Below, one piece after another: positions 15,974 to 28,926 of a stretch of 64,000 nucleotides of DNA. The position numbers and the translations under genes are program-made. The stretch comes from Chlamydomonas reinhardtii (lineage: Eukaryota; Chlorophyta; Chlorophyceae; Chlamydomonadales; Chlamydomonadaceae), in the NCBI RefSeq assembly GCF_000002595.2, contig NC_057009.1, forward strand, positions 5,659,283 through 5,723,282, given 5' to 3'. How positions within the stretch are numbered: the stretch's first letter is position 1; every line of letters begins with the position of its first letter. Below the pieces are notes generated by a model, which worked only from the letters and a program-made list of their open reading frames with translations, had not been told where the DNA came from and ran no database searches.

Positions 15974-16426
15974 ATGGGCAACCGACCAGCAAAGCATGCC
16001 GCGTCTGCGGTCTCTCCCCCTTCAGAAGAGCAAAGAGAATCAGAGCCCGCACCAAAACCACCACCCGACCCGCTTGATGAGCAATACCGACGTGATAGAG
16101 AGCGCCTTGACAGACACTTTGACCCATACTTGCAAGAGGGCTTCAACATCTACCGGGTCAATCCCCGCCGGCAAGAGGCTTACGATCGGTGTGCGCCCGA
16201 GGTGGTCAAGTTCCTCAAATGCGTGGACACGGAGGGGCCAGCATGGTTCTGGCGGTGCAATGCACTGCACATAGAGCTTCAGCAGTGCTACAACGCGGCG
16301 AAGCCTGACACCACCTCGCTCTTAACACACGCGGTGCGGGACTTCAAGGAGACAGCCAGCGAGCGGTGGGAGCAGGCCAAGTCGCTGTACAATGACATCC
16401 TCGGGGGAGGGGAAAAACGGGACTGA
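15974..16426 (+). CDS. twin CX9C (CHCH-domain) protein, probably mitochondrial
   Basis: Single-exon gene of 150 residues. Cys73-x9-Cys83 and Cys95-x9-Cys105 form the twin CX9C pair that defines CHCH proteins, a group imported into the intermembrane space and oxidised there by Mia40/Erv1; many assist respiratory-chain or cristae assembly. The N terminus MGNRPAKHA has Gly2 and a nearby Lys, so N-myristoylation is conceivable, followed by a Pro/Glu-rich linker and a charged helix (RRDRERLDRHFD). The C-terminal 45 residues are charged and helical. I cannot assign it to a specific member (CMC, COX assembly factor or MICOS subunit). ATG 15974 is chosen because upstream in-frame codons lack conservation and it creates the MGN start. 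It is divergent from methyltransferase copy 2. Confidence 0.85.
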   Translation: MGNRPAKHAASAVSPPSEEQRESEPAPKPPPDPLDEQYRRDRERLDRHFDPYLQEGFNIYRVNPRRQEAYDRCAPEVVKFLKCVDTEGPAWFWRCNALHIELQQCYNAAKPDTTSLLTHAVRDFKETASERWEQAKSLYNDILGGGEKRD

Positions 16427-17391
16427 AGGAGGGAATGGGGCATGTGTGCGTGGGGCCGGCTACCTTGCACCGCACGGCGGGGGCACTGCCAGGGCACGGG
16501 GTAGCGCATGATGTTAGGACAGGAGCAAAATAGGATTGCGGACATGTACCATAGTATAGCCACTGTGGAGTGATTGTCTGGGGTGTCTTGACGCAGGATG
16601 TAGCGCGCAGGTCACCTCACAGCGGCGTGTCATCCAGGTGTTGTGGGCAGCTAGGCGGTAGGTTGGGATGCATGTATGAGGGCCGCAGGCGCACACCTGC
16701 CGGCGACAGTAGGGCACGTGCTGAACGAAGCACTTAATAAGGATGGCGTAGCATGTCGTAGTTCGCGCTTTGACCTCTCTTGGGAGAGTGTGTATATGCC
16801 AGTACATTCGTGTGCCATGCAAGCTGATAACGAACGTGTACAATGCCGCACTGAGAGAAATTGCCGTGGGGACTGGCTTTCAGGCGTGTTGCATCCATGC
16901 GCATGGTACATCTGGTTCAGACAAGCAGTGCTCGCTCTCGGAACGAACGTTGCGGCATGAGCTTAGGTGGATGGGCGTGTGGTGGCTCTCCCCTCACGTG
17001 TTTTGGAGTTGGCGACGTGGGGCGTGGCGACCCCATGACGTGGCGTGGTGGTCATGGTGAGGGGGGCCATGGGGTCTGCACACTCGCTACTCCCGGAGAC
17101 TTAATCCCGAATATACGGCTGTTCTAGCCAAAATGACTGTTTGCGTGTGCGGCCGAAGCGGTGGTGGAGCCACGAAAGGCCAGTCCTGCGGGCACGATTG
17201 TCGCTGTCGAGCCGTGACCGGTGAGCCGGGCGAGTCATGCATGAGGCACATGCTGGACAGGTGCAAGGGACGTAGACAGGATTGGGCAGGCCATAAGTAG
17301 AGCTGGTGATGGGGATAGCCATGCCACTGCCCGGCGCAGTCGCGCTTGATGCCTTAGGGTTTGGTGCACGGTCCGGGAGGCTGGACGTTTG

Positions 17392-17458
<67 letters not shown>

Positions 17459-17488
17459 TAAAGAGCACAAGGAAAACATAGCGCAAAG

Positions 17489-17542
<54 letters not shown>

Positions 17543-18620
17543 TGTGTGTCGCTGGTTGTAACACGGGCATAGGTGCCAGAGCAACTTGACAGGTCTGATG
17601 GCTTGCCCGCGTGTAAGGCAGCAATACTCATGACCGGGCTGTTCGCATGCACGCTACCGAACCCGGCCCAGAGACTCTAGTGAACAGTTGCAGACTTGCC
17701 GTAGCGCGTGACAGTGTTTGCAGCAGCATGTTGCAGCATGGCCGCCAGCCAGGGCCGATGACGCTGGCGCGCGCCGCACGCGCCGTCGCCCCTCCCCCCC
17801 GTGTTGTCCCCCGCTTCGTGCACACGTGGTGTTCCCGCCTGCATCAACTGCACCGATTACAGTCTCCGCCCAACACATGCGTGCTGTCTGGAGACTGGAG
17901 TCACTATTGGCGCAACTCCACACACACACACACACACGCCTCCGTTGTCGCGTTCCTCCAAGCGTTATCAAAGATGCTGTCGCAACCGGAGTGAATGGCA
18001 TGGTCCAAGCATCACCTACGTCCCCGCTCTTGCCAATCAGCGTATGATAATGCGCGGTCCCGTCTCCTTGCGTTCTCTCCTGACCTCCCCTGCTCGTACC
18101 TGCATGCATATGCACACCTCCTGCGCTACCCCAACCAATCGCTCCTGTAAACTATACATATACGTACACTGGACAATGCATAAAAGCCTGCCCCGCTGGC
18201 ATGGAACCCCCACCAAACGCCATGCCAACGCTGCTTTGTGATGTTGGCGGCCTTCAATCGCCGCTCAAGAAACCACACCACGATGCACCCTGACGCATCC
18301 AAGCGCGGTGCGCCACCATAACACAGTGTGAACTTTGCACGGCGTCCCGTTGGCGGCAACCCATGGACGGGTACCCACTTCGACCTCCAAAAACCAGCAG
18401 GTCAACACCGCACAAAGCCTGCCGAGCCGCCGAACGCCGGGGCGCGCAACTCCCACGCCTCTCCCAACCCGTGCAAGGCCCCTACCTACACAACCGCTGG
18501 CATCCGTCCCGCCGAGCGATCTCTTCGAAACCCACAGCCTGGTAAACCCAGCGCGAGCCGAACACGCGATCGCCAGTTTATTGCGCACTCAGCACAAGGA
18601 GCTGCGCCGCAAGCCGCCTC
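16427..18620. other. convergent intergenic region with TG arrays
   Basis: No gene could be supported in these 2.2 kb. The region contains the 3' flanks of the CHCH gene (+) and the WD40 gene (-), and two TG arrays surrounding a short unique sequence (17394-17549). TGTAA occurs at 17557-17561 on the plus strand, and TTACA, which reads TGTAA on the minus strand, at 17857-17861. Confidence 0.5.
17394..17549. repeat. (TG)n - unique insert - (TG)n composite repeat
   Basis: TG arrays at 17394-17457 and 17491-17549 enclose an insert of about 34 bases that starts TTAAAGAGCACAAGG and ends GCGCAAAGAC. Nearly the same insert follows a TG array at 20297-20332. Confidence 0.9.
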
Positions 18621-18966
18621 TCAGCACAAGGACCCGTGCCCGAACGCGCGCCGCGCCACCGTGTCCAGCTCGTAGGCAAGCACGCACTCGTCCAGCCCCA
18701 CCCACAGCCGGTCGGAGGCGGCGGCGAAGGCGATGCCCGTGATGTCGTGGCCCTGCGACCGCAGCGCACGTACGTACGTGGGAGCGGGGCCAATGAGCGT
18801 GTGTGCGTGTGTGATAATCCCACGGAGAGCGGGTTGATACCGCGTGTACCGCGAGTATCTGAGCGGCTGCCGCTGATGATGCCTCAAGTCGCAGAGTAAG
18901 CAGCCAAGCCGGCTGCCTGCCCTCGTCAGCCATTGGCCACGGTTCACACACGCACACACACACACG

Positions 18967-18998
<32 letters not shown>

Positions 18999-20252
18999 TA
19001 CACACACATACACACACATACACACACACACGACCACGCCACACAACGCGTGCTACAGTACAGCCCCAGCAGCCCGATGGCCGGACCCCAGGCGCCGCTG
19101 GCTGCGCGGGCGCGCGCGCGCACCTGCCCGCAGCCTGCGTTGAGGTGCTGCACGGCGCTCCACTGCCGCACGTCCACGATGTGTGCCAGGTCCTCGTGCT
19201 CCGCAAACGCCATCAGGTCCAGCACGCCTGGCGAGAACTTGACGTTGCTGCAGGCGGCCGGCAGCAGGAACACACGGCATGCAGACGGTTGAGGTGACGC
19301 AACACCAGGAAGTTATCACCCGGCTCACGGCCGGCACCCCACCTCCTCTTGTACCGACGCTCCATACCACACGGGTCCGCCACTGACCCACGGCCACTGC
19401 GGCGCCCTTCCCGGCACCACGACACATCCGCTGAGTCCCCCCCCCTCCTGGGCTCCTCCTCGCTCACGGCACTGCTGTCAATGGTGCCGACCCGCCTCCT
19501 CCCACACGCACCGGCAGGCGCTGTTGAGCCTGTACTTGTGCACGGGTGCGGAGGCGCGCATGTCCCACACAGCCAACGTGCCGTCCTGGTGCGCGCTGGC
19601 CAGGAAGGAGCCGCTGGGGGACCAGGCTGTGCTGATGCCTGCAGAGGGAAGCGGGTACATTCATATGATTAATTAATAAGAGAAGGCGTAGGCAGGTACA
19701 GTAGCATAGTAGATGCGGGGGGAGGGGATACATCATTCATGATCATGTAAGAAGGAGTGAAGTTGCAGCCAGACACTGGTACAGCAGGCGCGTCGGGGCC
19801 GGGGTGGGGGCGTTCATTCCAATCCAATTACAGGTAAACCGAGACCCAGAACCCGAGTCTAGCCGACAGGGGTGTGTGTGCATGTGGGACGTGCTCGTCC
19901 GCCACGCCCGCCGCGTCCCGGCCGGCACGCCAGTGCAATCGCCTCGACCACTCCGCCCGCCATGCCCGACCCGCCGCCTTCCTCCACCAGCTGCCCTACC
20001 CCAGCTCGCCCCCACCCACCACCAGCCACCCCCTCCCCCGGCTCGCCCCCACCCTCCACCAGCCAACCCCGCCCCCCGGCTCGCCCCCGCGCACCCGTGT
20101 CGTGCGCCTGCCGGAAGCTCTGTATGCGGCTGTAGCCGCCCTCCCGCACCGCGTACACCATGGTGTCGGAGCAGTCGCCCACGCAGGACAGGTAGCGGCC
20201 GTCCGGGGACAGCGCGCAGTAGTTGATGGGCACCGGCGTGCTGCGTGTGTGC

Positions 20253-20300
<48 letters not shown>

Positions 20301-20575
20301 AAGAGCAAAAGGAAAACGTTGCGCAAAGACAGTGTATGCGATGCAGCAAAGCGACGGTTTACGGATGTTACCTGAAGTTACCGCGCATACCTGCTGCGTT
20401 GAGCCGCCGGTCTTACCAACCGGAAATCGCGCAACCCCCGCTACTCTAACCTCGAGGGGGGATTAGTGTCCACACGCTCTCAAGGGTGCAAACCCATGCA
20501 TGTGCTCACGGTACCGTGAGGCCCAGGCACTCCTACAATTCCTAGCTCCGCGCCGCTACTCCTGGCCGCTAAGTC

Positions 20576-20631
<56 letters not shown>

Positions 20632-23219
20632 GCGAGGTGAGCGGAGGAGTGGGGTGGGATCGGGCGCTTGGTGGTTGGGGGAGTGGGGAGAGCGACGGGG
20701 TGTGTGATCTGAGATGGACCCATGGGAGTGTGAAGGGATGCACCGTGTCACAGCTCGGGGCAGCGGCGCTCAGGTGTGGCTCGACATCCGGGCAGCCGAA
20801 GCAGCAGTATGGCAGCGAGGCACGCAAGCGCTTGTGTCTAGGCGGAGGCTGCTGAGGCGCCCCAGGGATAACGCTTACCGGAAGGACGTGTTTGGTGTGA
20901 GCGAGTTGCTTTCGATGTTGTACACTTTGACTATGTAGTCTGTGTCAGCACCAAGAAAAGCGACAGGGCACAACACAAGCTTGACGCAGGGCGGCGCCTG
21001 AGTGCAGTGGCTTTATGGAGGGTTCGGGGACCCACCCGTGGGGCCACCATGCCTCGTAGTGCCCCAATCACCACACGTGCGGCGGCCGCGTGCCACGCGC
21101 TGCACAACGCTCACCGTTATTGCACGCCCAGAGCATGAGTCTCCCTGCGCAAGGAACGATAAAGAGGCCGCAACAAAGGTCAACCAGCTGTCGACTTGAC
21201 CGACAATATCCTGCAGCTTCCTTGTAACACACACCCCAGTACCCAGCCCCCAGCCGTATCACCGCCGTTCCGTCGGCCGCAGCAGCCCCATTGCCCAACT
21301 GCACCACACCGGGCCCCAGGGTCCAGCGCACCGTTCGGCTTCGCTATGTGCACCGCGTTGTTGACCGACCCTGCAGCGACATTGGGCCGGGGCATGTGGA
21401 CACGTCACACACGTCACACACGGCGTCACAATGTAACCTGCAAGTCGTCTCTGCCACGGCATAGGAGGCGTACGCGTGGTAGGCGTTTAGCATGGTTGAC
21501 ACTGTACTTGAGCGTGATGGCAAATATCGCGGTTTTGGCCGAGCCCGCGCGCCCGCCCCGGCCCTCTTTTACAGGACTGATACGCCACTACAGGCGCAGC
21601 TGCTCAACGGCACTGGCAACGTTGTTGTCAGCGGCAACGACAGCAGAAGCAACAGCAGCGCTAATAGCAGTGGCGGCAGTGTCCGCGTGAACCGCACGCC
21701 TTTCGTGGGCATGTCGGCACTGGTGGGAGCGGTGGACGTGCGTACGCCCTCCCAACTGCCGCACTACAGCCCTCAACTTCTTCGCGCAAGTGCGGCGGAG
21801 GGGCAGCAGAATGGTCGTGTATGGCTGTGCGGACTGGCTAAGGGCATGAAAATTTCATGGTTGGGGTAGAGAGGTGGCTGCAGCACGACGGTATGACATC
21901 GGCTGTGCCGACCGCACGCAGCCACACACCACCACCCCAACTTGAAGGCGGCAGTGCGGTACACACTGCATGCAGTGCCATCCCTCCTCATCCCTGGTCA
22001 TCCCAGGTCATCCCTCCTCATGTTCTGCGGCGACCATGTGCGCCCACCCCACCACCCAGCTCCGCTGCACGCTCACCCCCCAGCGGGTCCCGGTGCAGCA
22101 CCCGCTTGTCCCGGAGGTCCTTCACGAACAGCTGCGGACAGGTCGCAGGTGGGCAGGCGCGGCAGGGAGCAAGAGGTCGCGTTAGAAGGCAGCCCAGACA
22201 ACAAGGAAGGAGGCCGGGCCGCGGCTTCCAGACGTCACCCCGAATCAGCAACCTCCATCTGCGTGCCGTACACACACTTACACGCACGCCGCCCTGCGGG
22301 CCGGTTCGTCCGTTGTGAGGCCCTACACACGCTGCCCGGGTCACTACGCCGCCGAGCCCACCGTGTCCCCGCCACCGGCCTGCGGCAGCACTGTTGGACG
22401 CACCGCAAGCTACCATCCCTCTCGGCACACACAGCACACTAGGCGTGCGCATACCTGGCTGGATGGCCCTCCCGCCGCCAGGATGCCGTGTGCGTACGTC
22501 ATGCTGTTGGGGCACCAGTCCAGCGACAGGACCGACGTCACCTGCTCCATGAGGGAGTGCAACAGGTGGGTATGAGCGGGGCATACACACGCCAACCGTG
22601 CCGCCCCGGCCCTCTCCTCCAGATGCATCCACGCCCCTGGCCCCGGGGCCACGCATGTATGGTAGTCGCGAGCCAAACAGCATCACCCACAGTCCCGGAC
22701 GGCTGAGCTTGGCGTGCCAGCGCATTGCCGGCCTCCAGGCCCTGCGCCCTATGCTGCGCCGGTCGGCACGCGCGCGCGCGCCTTATCCCTTCTGGCGCTC
22801 ACCTCCCGCGTGGCGCAGTTGTAGTGCAGCACCGACGAGTCGCACACGCACAGCATTTCATCGCTGCTGTCCCCCGCCGACACCAGGTCACGCAGCTGCC
22901 AGTGGTGGATGGTCGTGCACACCTCTGCAGGCACGTGCACGTGCGCGTGGAGGGGTCCTTAGCTGGGCATGCAGGGCGCGAGTGATTGGGTGCGACAGGC
23001 TTGGGGGAGCATTGCGGGGACACGGCATCACCAGGGCACCGCCCATTCAAGTCGCGTCGGGCTTTGAGGGGACGGCGCGCGCGTGCAGTTCTTGCATCGG
23101 CACGCACTTCCCCGCCCTCCCCCCCAGCTGGCAGTGTAAGGCAACTCACCGTATCGCGTCTGCGACAGTGTGTACGTCCGATCCTCCATCTGGCCCTGCC
23201 GGCCTGATGCGGCCGCCAT
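18621..23219 (-). CDS. WD40-repeat protein, resembles fungal C2A9.03 / plant DUF2415 WD40 proteins
   Basis: Ten exons on the minus strand (23219-23150, 22924-22803, 22541-22455, 22131-22077, 21370-21332, 20939-20879, 20240-20095, 19638-19512, 19247-19124, 18752-18621) join in frame to 320 residues. Repeat-like elements are readable: LSLDWCPNSM, NAVHIAKPN, YIVKVYN, CALSPDGRYLSCVGD, STAWSPSGSFLASAHQDG followed by TLAVWDMR, and VKFSPGVLDLMAFAEHED followed by LAHIVDVRQW. Order and wording suggest the C2A9.03-like family with a DUF2415 segment, whose cellular role is poorly known. It probably acts as a scaffold, and no catalytic motif is present. The acceptor of the seventh exon lies against a TG array, and one intron (22076-21371) is large. 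The paired gene 24234-27247 is divergent. Confidence 0.88.
18945..19031. repeat. (CA)n microsatellite
   Basis: CA array with CG and TA variants, in the last intron of the WD40 gene. Confidence 0.95.
20244..20332. repeat. (TG)n array plus unique insert, second family copy
   Basis: TG array 20244-20297 followed by an insert beginning TTAAAGAGCAAAAGG and ending GCGCAAAGAC (20298-20330), nearly identical to the insert at 17458-17490. On the coding strand the array leads into the acceptor of the WD40 exon 20240-20095. Confidence 0.92.
20579..20629. repeat. (TG)n microsatellite
   Basis: About 25 TG units in an intron of the WD40 gene. Confidence 0.95.
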
Positions 23220-24233
23220 CCGCGCGGGCCTTCAACCTGCGGGCGCCACACCACGTGTGTGCGCAGAGTGCGAGGCTCAGACGTCCGGACGTCCGAACCG
23301 GTGTGCGTCGCTGGCACTAGGGTTGGCGGGCAGCACAGCACCCCGCGCTGCCCCGTCGTTTGCTGCCTCAGCGCCGGTCAACAAGCGCGCAGAGGATGCA
23401 TCAGCGCCGCTCGTAGATCCCGCGCTGCCTGGCGCTCGCTCTCCGCGGGTTCGCCAAAAAGATGCGCTCATCTGCTGCTGCTGCTGCGCTTCTACGGCCC
23501 CGGAGCGCAGGAGCGCAACACCTCACCAACAGCAATATGCCCACTGTTTACGGGTGACCAGGCTTACCCTGGCCACCGGAGAGTCGACAGACGCTCAGAG
23601 CGCGTTTATTCGTTTTCAGTCGCACTTCTACGGCCTCTGCCTTCCTACAAAGAGCCTTTTATGGTGCAATACGTAACGCGACAAACCCGCCAAGTCAGGA
23701 GCTCTCAGCTGCAGAAGTCGTGTCTATTGCTCTTGCGTCAGTTGTGAAGAAGTCTTGAATACATCAATTTCAATTTGCATCAAGGGGAAGCGAACAATTT
23801 CGAGGGCAATTTAGTCGGTCCCAAACTTCCATCGTGGAATTTGATGGCCGCACCACGCCCTTGTTTGGAGACTCTTGACTGGCGCCATTACTTAAACCAT
23901 AGCAGCACGAACAATCCCTGGCTAGGAAACCACACCGTCGCAAACTCCGGGGCAACTCTGGGGGCAACTTCTGGACCCGCACACAGAAATTGTGGGGTGT
24001 CCTCCTGAGGGCCGGGCTCGACGAGCAAATACATTTTAGCTACTCCTACTGACTTCACATTTAACAGCTGATATCTACGGGCACTGCGAGGGCTCGCTGC
24101 CCAAGCGTGCGAGTTCCCGTTTTTGAGCCTTTAGCCTACTTTTTATAGTGATATAAGCAAAAGGACTGCACCAGCGGGCAAGCCTCCTGGCTCCCTTCTG
24201 GGGGCGGGGCCCCTCGCCTGGCAGGCCTGCCTT
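23220..24233. promoter_or_regulatory. shared divergent promoter region, WD40 / vasculin-like genes
   Basis: About 1 kb between two divergent start codons. A TATA-like TTTTATAG at 24141-24148 lies about 90 bases before ATG 24234. The WD40 side shows CATAAAAG (minus strand) near 23657, about 440 bases upstream, which would need a long 5' UTR. No exon was recognised. Confidence 0.55.
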
Positions 24234-27200
24234 ATGGAGGAGCTTAAGCCCCAGTGGTTACGCGGAAGTTCATCGACACTTCTGCACCGAGGTGTGGGCT
24301 CTAGAACGGAGGGGTGTGACGCCGGCTTGCGAGGTCTCTCATCGTTGTTGCTGTGTGCCTGCCGCCTTCCCATGTTGCATGGTGCATTTATGTGTCAAAT
24401 ACTCAATGCATGGACGGGGCCCTGGACGGCCATTCCGGGGTGTCCGGTGAACGGTTGCGGGCTGCTTCGCTGCACGCCTCAAACCCCGCTGACCTGTCGC
24501 GGGTTCGGGTCGGGGCCTGTCACCGCCCTTCGTGACCGTGCCAGCGCACACGATAGTGACCCCATTGTGCTGACCCACCCATGGACAACCAGTGCAAGCG
24601 TGCGGCAATGCCAACAGTGGCACACAAACGCATAGCCCCGGCCGGGGCAGGCGGCCCTGACCAACTATGCCGTCGCCGCTCGGGGTCCTTCGCTCGCAGG
24701 CGACCCAGGTGACGCCACGAAGTGGTCTAAACCACCCAACAACGACAACACCAGCTCCAGCCAGAGGTCATTAGGGCCACCCGACCCCTGGTCCAACTCG
24801 CGCATCTCGGGCGGCGCTCCCTACACGGCCAGCGGCCCCAGCAACGGCAGCGGCCCTGCGCGCGTTTCCTCAAGTACCGATTTCGGACGGCCCACCGGCA
24901 CTGGCGTCGGCGGTCCTGATGCGCGCGACCGTTTGTCTTCGGAGCGCTCCTGGAAGGCCCTAGGCACTCCGGGCGGTTCGGGGGCCTCGTCTTCTCGGTC
25001 CGGGTATGTGCCGCCGGGTGGTGGCGGAGGCGGCGGCGGTATTGGCGGGCTGCGGCCCGGTGGCGCTGCGCCGCTGCGGGACGATCCCACCCGGGACCGA
25101 GATGCCGGCGCCATCTCACTGAAGCCGGGCGGCGGCACCGGGGGCTATGGGGGCTTCGGGGGGCGGGGCGCGTTCAGCAGCGCCGGCAGCCGCTCCCTCG
25201 GCGGCGCGGCCGACGGCGCAGATGGCGGCATGGGCGGTGGACGGCTGGAGCGGCCACAGGAGAGCTGGCCAATGCCCACGTCATCGAATGCCGGTGGTCG
25301 TGCGACGCCGTCGGGTGCGGGTGGCACCGGCGGCGCCAACGGGCGGCCGGGCGAGGATGGCATGCGCCCGGGATTGGCGAACGGCACCAGTGGCGTCGGC
25401 CCAGCTGGTTCCAAACCTGCGTCGCAGCAGCCGCTCAGCCTCGAAAAGGATTTCCCCTCGCTGCGGCCGGCGGCCGCCGCAACAGCCAACGGCTCGTCTG
25501 CCACTGCGCCCGCTGCCATGTTGGGCACTTCGGGCGCCGCTGGCGGTGTGTCCTCGCCGCTGCTGGACCCGCTGAGCAGCAGCAGCAGCTCGGCGGCGCC
25601 GCCCTACCGCCAGACGTTCCTGTCGGCCCGGACCACCTCCAACTGGACCAGCAAGCTGGCGGAGGCGCCGCTGCTGCCACCGCAGTCGGAGACACCAGCG
25701 CGGCTGCTGGACGACGGCGCAGGCGTCGCAGGCGTGCTGCCGGCTGCCGCCGCGCCGTCGCCCTCACCCTCGCCGCCGCCTGTCGCGCCCGCTGCGCCTG
25801 CACCAGCGGTGCCGCCGCGGCCGGCGGGCGTCTGGGGCTCGGCCGCTGCCGCCGCAGTCGCGGCGGCGGCGCCAGACGGCGGTGCCGGCAGCAGCAAGGC
25901 CCGCATGGAGCAGCTCGCTGTGCGCCAGTCGAAGCAGCTCATACCCGTGCTCAGCTCGGGAAGCAGCAAGGCCAAGGCGGTGGGTGGCGTGCCGGCGGCG
26001 CCCAAGCCCGTGGTGCCGGTGCCCACGCCGGGCCTGCTGAAGCTTATGGGCGCCAAGCGGACCGGGGCGGGAGCTGGCGTCGGGGCCGGAGCTGGCCTGG
26101 GCGGCGGCGGTGACGACACGGGCGGCAGCGGCGTGGTGGTACTGACCAGCAACACAGTGCTGCTGACAAAGAAGGCCGCCGCGCCGCTGGACAAGCCGCT
26201 GGTCGCGTTGCGGCCCGTCACGGCTGCGGCATCTGCCGTGCCTCCTGCGCCTGGCCCTGCCGCTGCAGCTGCAGCTGCAGCAGAGCCGCAGCCTCCGTTG
26301 GTGGGAGCTGTTGCGGACGGCGTCGGCGGCGGCGTTGCCAACGGCCTGGCGAGCTCAGGGTGCTCCGTGACGGTGGAGGCGCGCCCCGCGTCACCGGTTC
26401 CGGAGGCGCCGGCGCCGGCGCCGCAGCAGGAGCCGCAGCAGCAGGAGCCGCAGCAGGAGCCGCAACCCGAGCCGGCGCCCGGGCCGGAAGCGCCGGCGCA
26501 GCCGTTGATGCCGCCGCCGCGGGCGGCGCCGCACCCGGCGCTGCAGGTGACGGCCGAGGAGGAGGCGTTCCTGAGGTCGCTGGGCTGGACCGGCTTCGAC
26601 GAGGTAAGGCGGCATGGATGGGTAGATGTACTCTCCAAGCTCTGTCTATTCAGCGCTGGAGCACATGTATCTGCGTCCCTGCCTGCGCTGCTGCTGACCT
26701 TACTGCGTGCGTTGGATCACAGGACGGCGAGGACGACGAGACGGCGGCGCTGACGGAGGAGGAGATTGCCGCATTCCGGGCCCAACAGCAGCAGGCCACC
26801 CTTCCGGCCGCGGGCAGCATCGTCGCGGCGCCGCAGCCGCACCCTGCGGCCCACGAGCCGCACGCGCACGCCCACTACCACCAGCCGCCCCACCACACGC
26901 ACCTGCACCACCAACACCACGCCGCCCTCCCGCAGCACAACCCGCTGCACCAGCACCACCAGCCGCCGCTGCTCGCTCCGTACGCCGGCTCTGCGCTTGG
27001 GCCCCGCTACGCCCCCAAGCCGCTGCCGGTGCCCATGCCCATGGGTGCGGGTGGCGGTCACACGGTCCCGTTGATGGTGCCAATGGCTGGCGGAGTGGCT
27101 GCCGGCGGACGACAGGCGGCGCCGCGCGCCGTGGTGGGCGGCGGCGGGCGCGGCGGCGGCGCCGTTGGCGGCAAGCCCCTGATTGTGGCGGCCAGCTATG

Positions 27201-27247
27201 GCAGTGAGGCGTTGAGCACCACTGACTCGGACTCGGAGTGCGAGTGA
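24234..27247 (+). CDS. large disordered vasculin-like protein with His-rich segment
   Basis: Three exons (24234-24291, 24700-26603, 26723-27247) join in frame to 828 residues. The order of short motifs recalls vasculin (GPBP1, a GC-rich-promoter-binding protein): an N-terminal KPQWL motif, KDFPSL at residues 269-274, an EEEAFLRSLGW segment (W649), acidic DGEDDE leading into LTEEEIAAF (664-672), and a Ser/Asp/Glu C-terminal end. The segment between is Gly/Ala/Pro/Ser-rich and disordered, with FLSARTTSNWTSKLAEAP as a conserved-looking island. A His-rich stretch lies near 694-740. Exon 1 was chosen because its GTGTGG donor and the CAG acceptor at 24699 keep phase and give a plausible N terminus. 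Without a search the family link is tentative, but the gene itself is well supported. Confidence 0.82.
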
Positions 27248-28926
27248 AGCACTGGGGTCCGTGCGAGCTGGGGGCAGGCGCTCAGGGCCAGGGGCACCCG
27301 GACGCTGGTGGTGCGCGGTGCTGCCGCAAGGGAGGGAAGCGGCCTAGCGGCGTTGATCCAGTGGCCAAGCAGCAAGGCGGGGCCATGACCCCACTTGAGA
27401 ATGGCACTCAGTCCCTCACGCTCCCTCGACCGTGCTTCGAGCACTTGACCGGCCGCCCAATCCCGATTGGTGCGGGCTCGTCCGCCTCAGACTCGCTGCA
27501 GGTCAGATCTTTGGGTTTAAACCCTTGATGTCTAGGATTACCGGTACCATGCGGCGTGATGGGAGGGGGCACAAGAAGAGCAACAACTTGGGGCTGGGAT
27601 AGTAATACATTTCATGCATAGCCGCTTGCAATACCGCTGGCCTAACTCTGGTACTGCGCGATGGAGTAGGTCTTCAAGTGACGTCGCAACGTATTTGCGG
27701 GACTTGTCTCGTTGGGTGTGGTCACCCTAGCATGTGTGGAGTGGCATGATGGGAAGATGGCCTTGAAAGGGCGCCGTGGCAGGACGGGCAGCTGTGTTGT
27801 TTTGCCTTCGACTGAACCCCTGCTTGCATACCGATCCGCGTCACAGGCAGAGATTCGCTTGTGTTCTAGGCGTGCTTGTACGGTATTAGAGTATGCCAGG
27901 TCATTAGAGTGCATTGCGTGTTTGATACCGCCCACGCGCGCGGGGCGTTACGTGATGCCACCTTCCAACAATTGTTTAGGTCGGGGGAAATCCTCTCAAG
28001 TGCACCGTGCATCACGGACTGAGTATGAGTCATTGGCAGGTGACCAGTGCTGCGTGAGCAGGGGGTGGCCACGCTGCAAGGAAGGCTTGTGAAAGAAGTC
28101 GCAATTCGGCATATGTGTGGGCAAATGCAATCCGAGAAATGGTTGACCTGACCTGGATGATTGTGGACAGCAGGGAGTCAGAGGGGAGTCGGTCCAAGGT
28201 CTGACTGCAATCGGTAACCCTGCATATGCTCGGTATGATGCAAGCCCACGTTAGTAGCGGCACACCGACGACCGCTAGAGGCCACGCACGGGAGAGGCCT
28301 TTCTGCGTTTACCGCACTTTGTCAACTGTCACAACTGTACAGGCAGCAGGGGCCTGTCCAACTCAGAAATTGATGACATCCACCTCCTCACTTCCTGCCA
28401 AGCAGCTGGTCCAACTGTCTCTGACTTCCCGTCGCGGTGTCCAGGGATCCCCCAAGGGATTTCCCTCACCTCCTGTTGATTGCCAGTCCCCAGCGTCAAG
28501 CTCACACACCCTCACAACGCGCGACACTTCCTGCAGCCCGGGACACATCACCGCCATCAAAGGCCACGCCCGCTGACAAAACAAAGTTCTTTACTGTTCG
28601 AAACTCTTCACGTGGCGTACGAAATGTTGCAATTCTTCAGACAGCACACGCCGCAATCTGGCACAACTCGCACGCTCCACGCCTCTTGTCACGTCCGCCT
28701 GGCTGTGACATGCTACAGACACACGCACTGATCAAAACGCACTCTTCCTCTCTTCATCCTCATGGGCATCCACACCTGCGCAAGCACCCGCATGCATCCT
28801 TAGCCTACCAGGCTCTAGCCACCGCTTGCCACTCGGCCGTTCTGCACAGCACGCCATCAGACCCCGTGGACAGGCGCACACCACGCCATGGCACATCACT
28901 GGCGCTGCCAACTCCCCACAAATCAC
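27248..28926. other. convergent intergenic region, 1.7 kb
   Basis: No exon could be supported. This region carries the 3' flanks of the vasculin-like gene (+) and the YccA-like gene (-). A perfect 12-base palindrome GGGTTTAAACCC lies at 27513-27524. No clear TGTAA signal was noticed for either gene. Confidence 0.45.

Noticed and set aside
25604-26638. Minus-strand open frame of 344 codons
   Set aside because: It is antisense to the large exon of the vasculin-like gene and has the same low-complexity composition.
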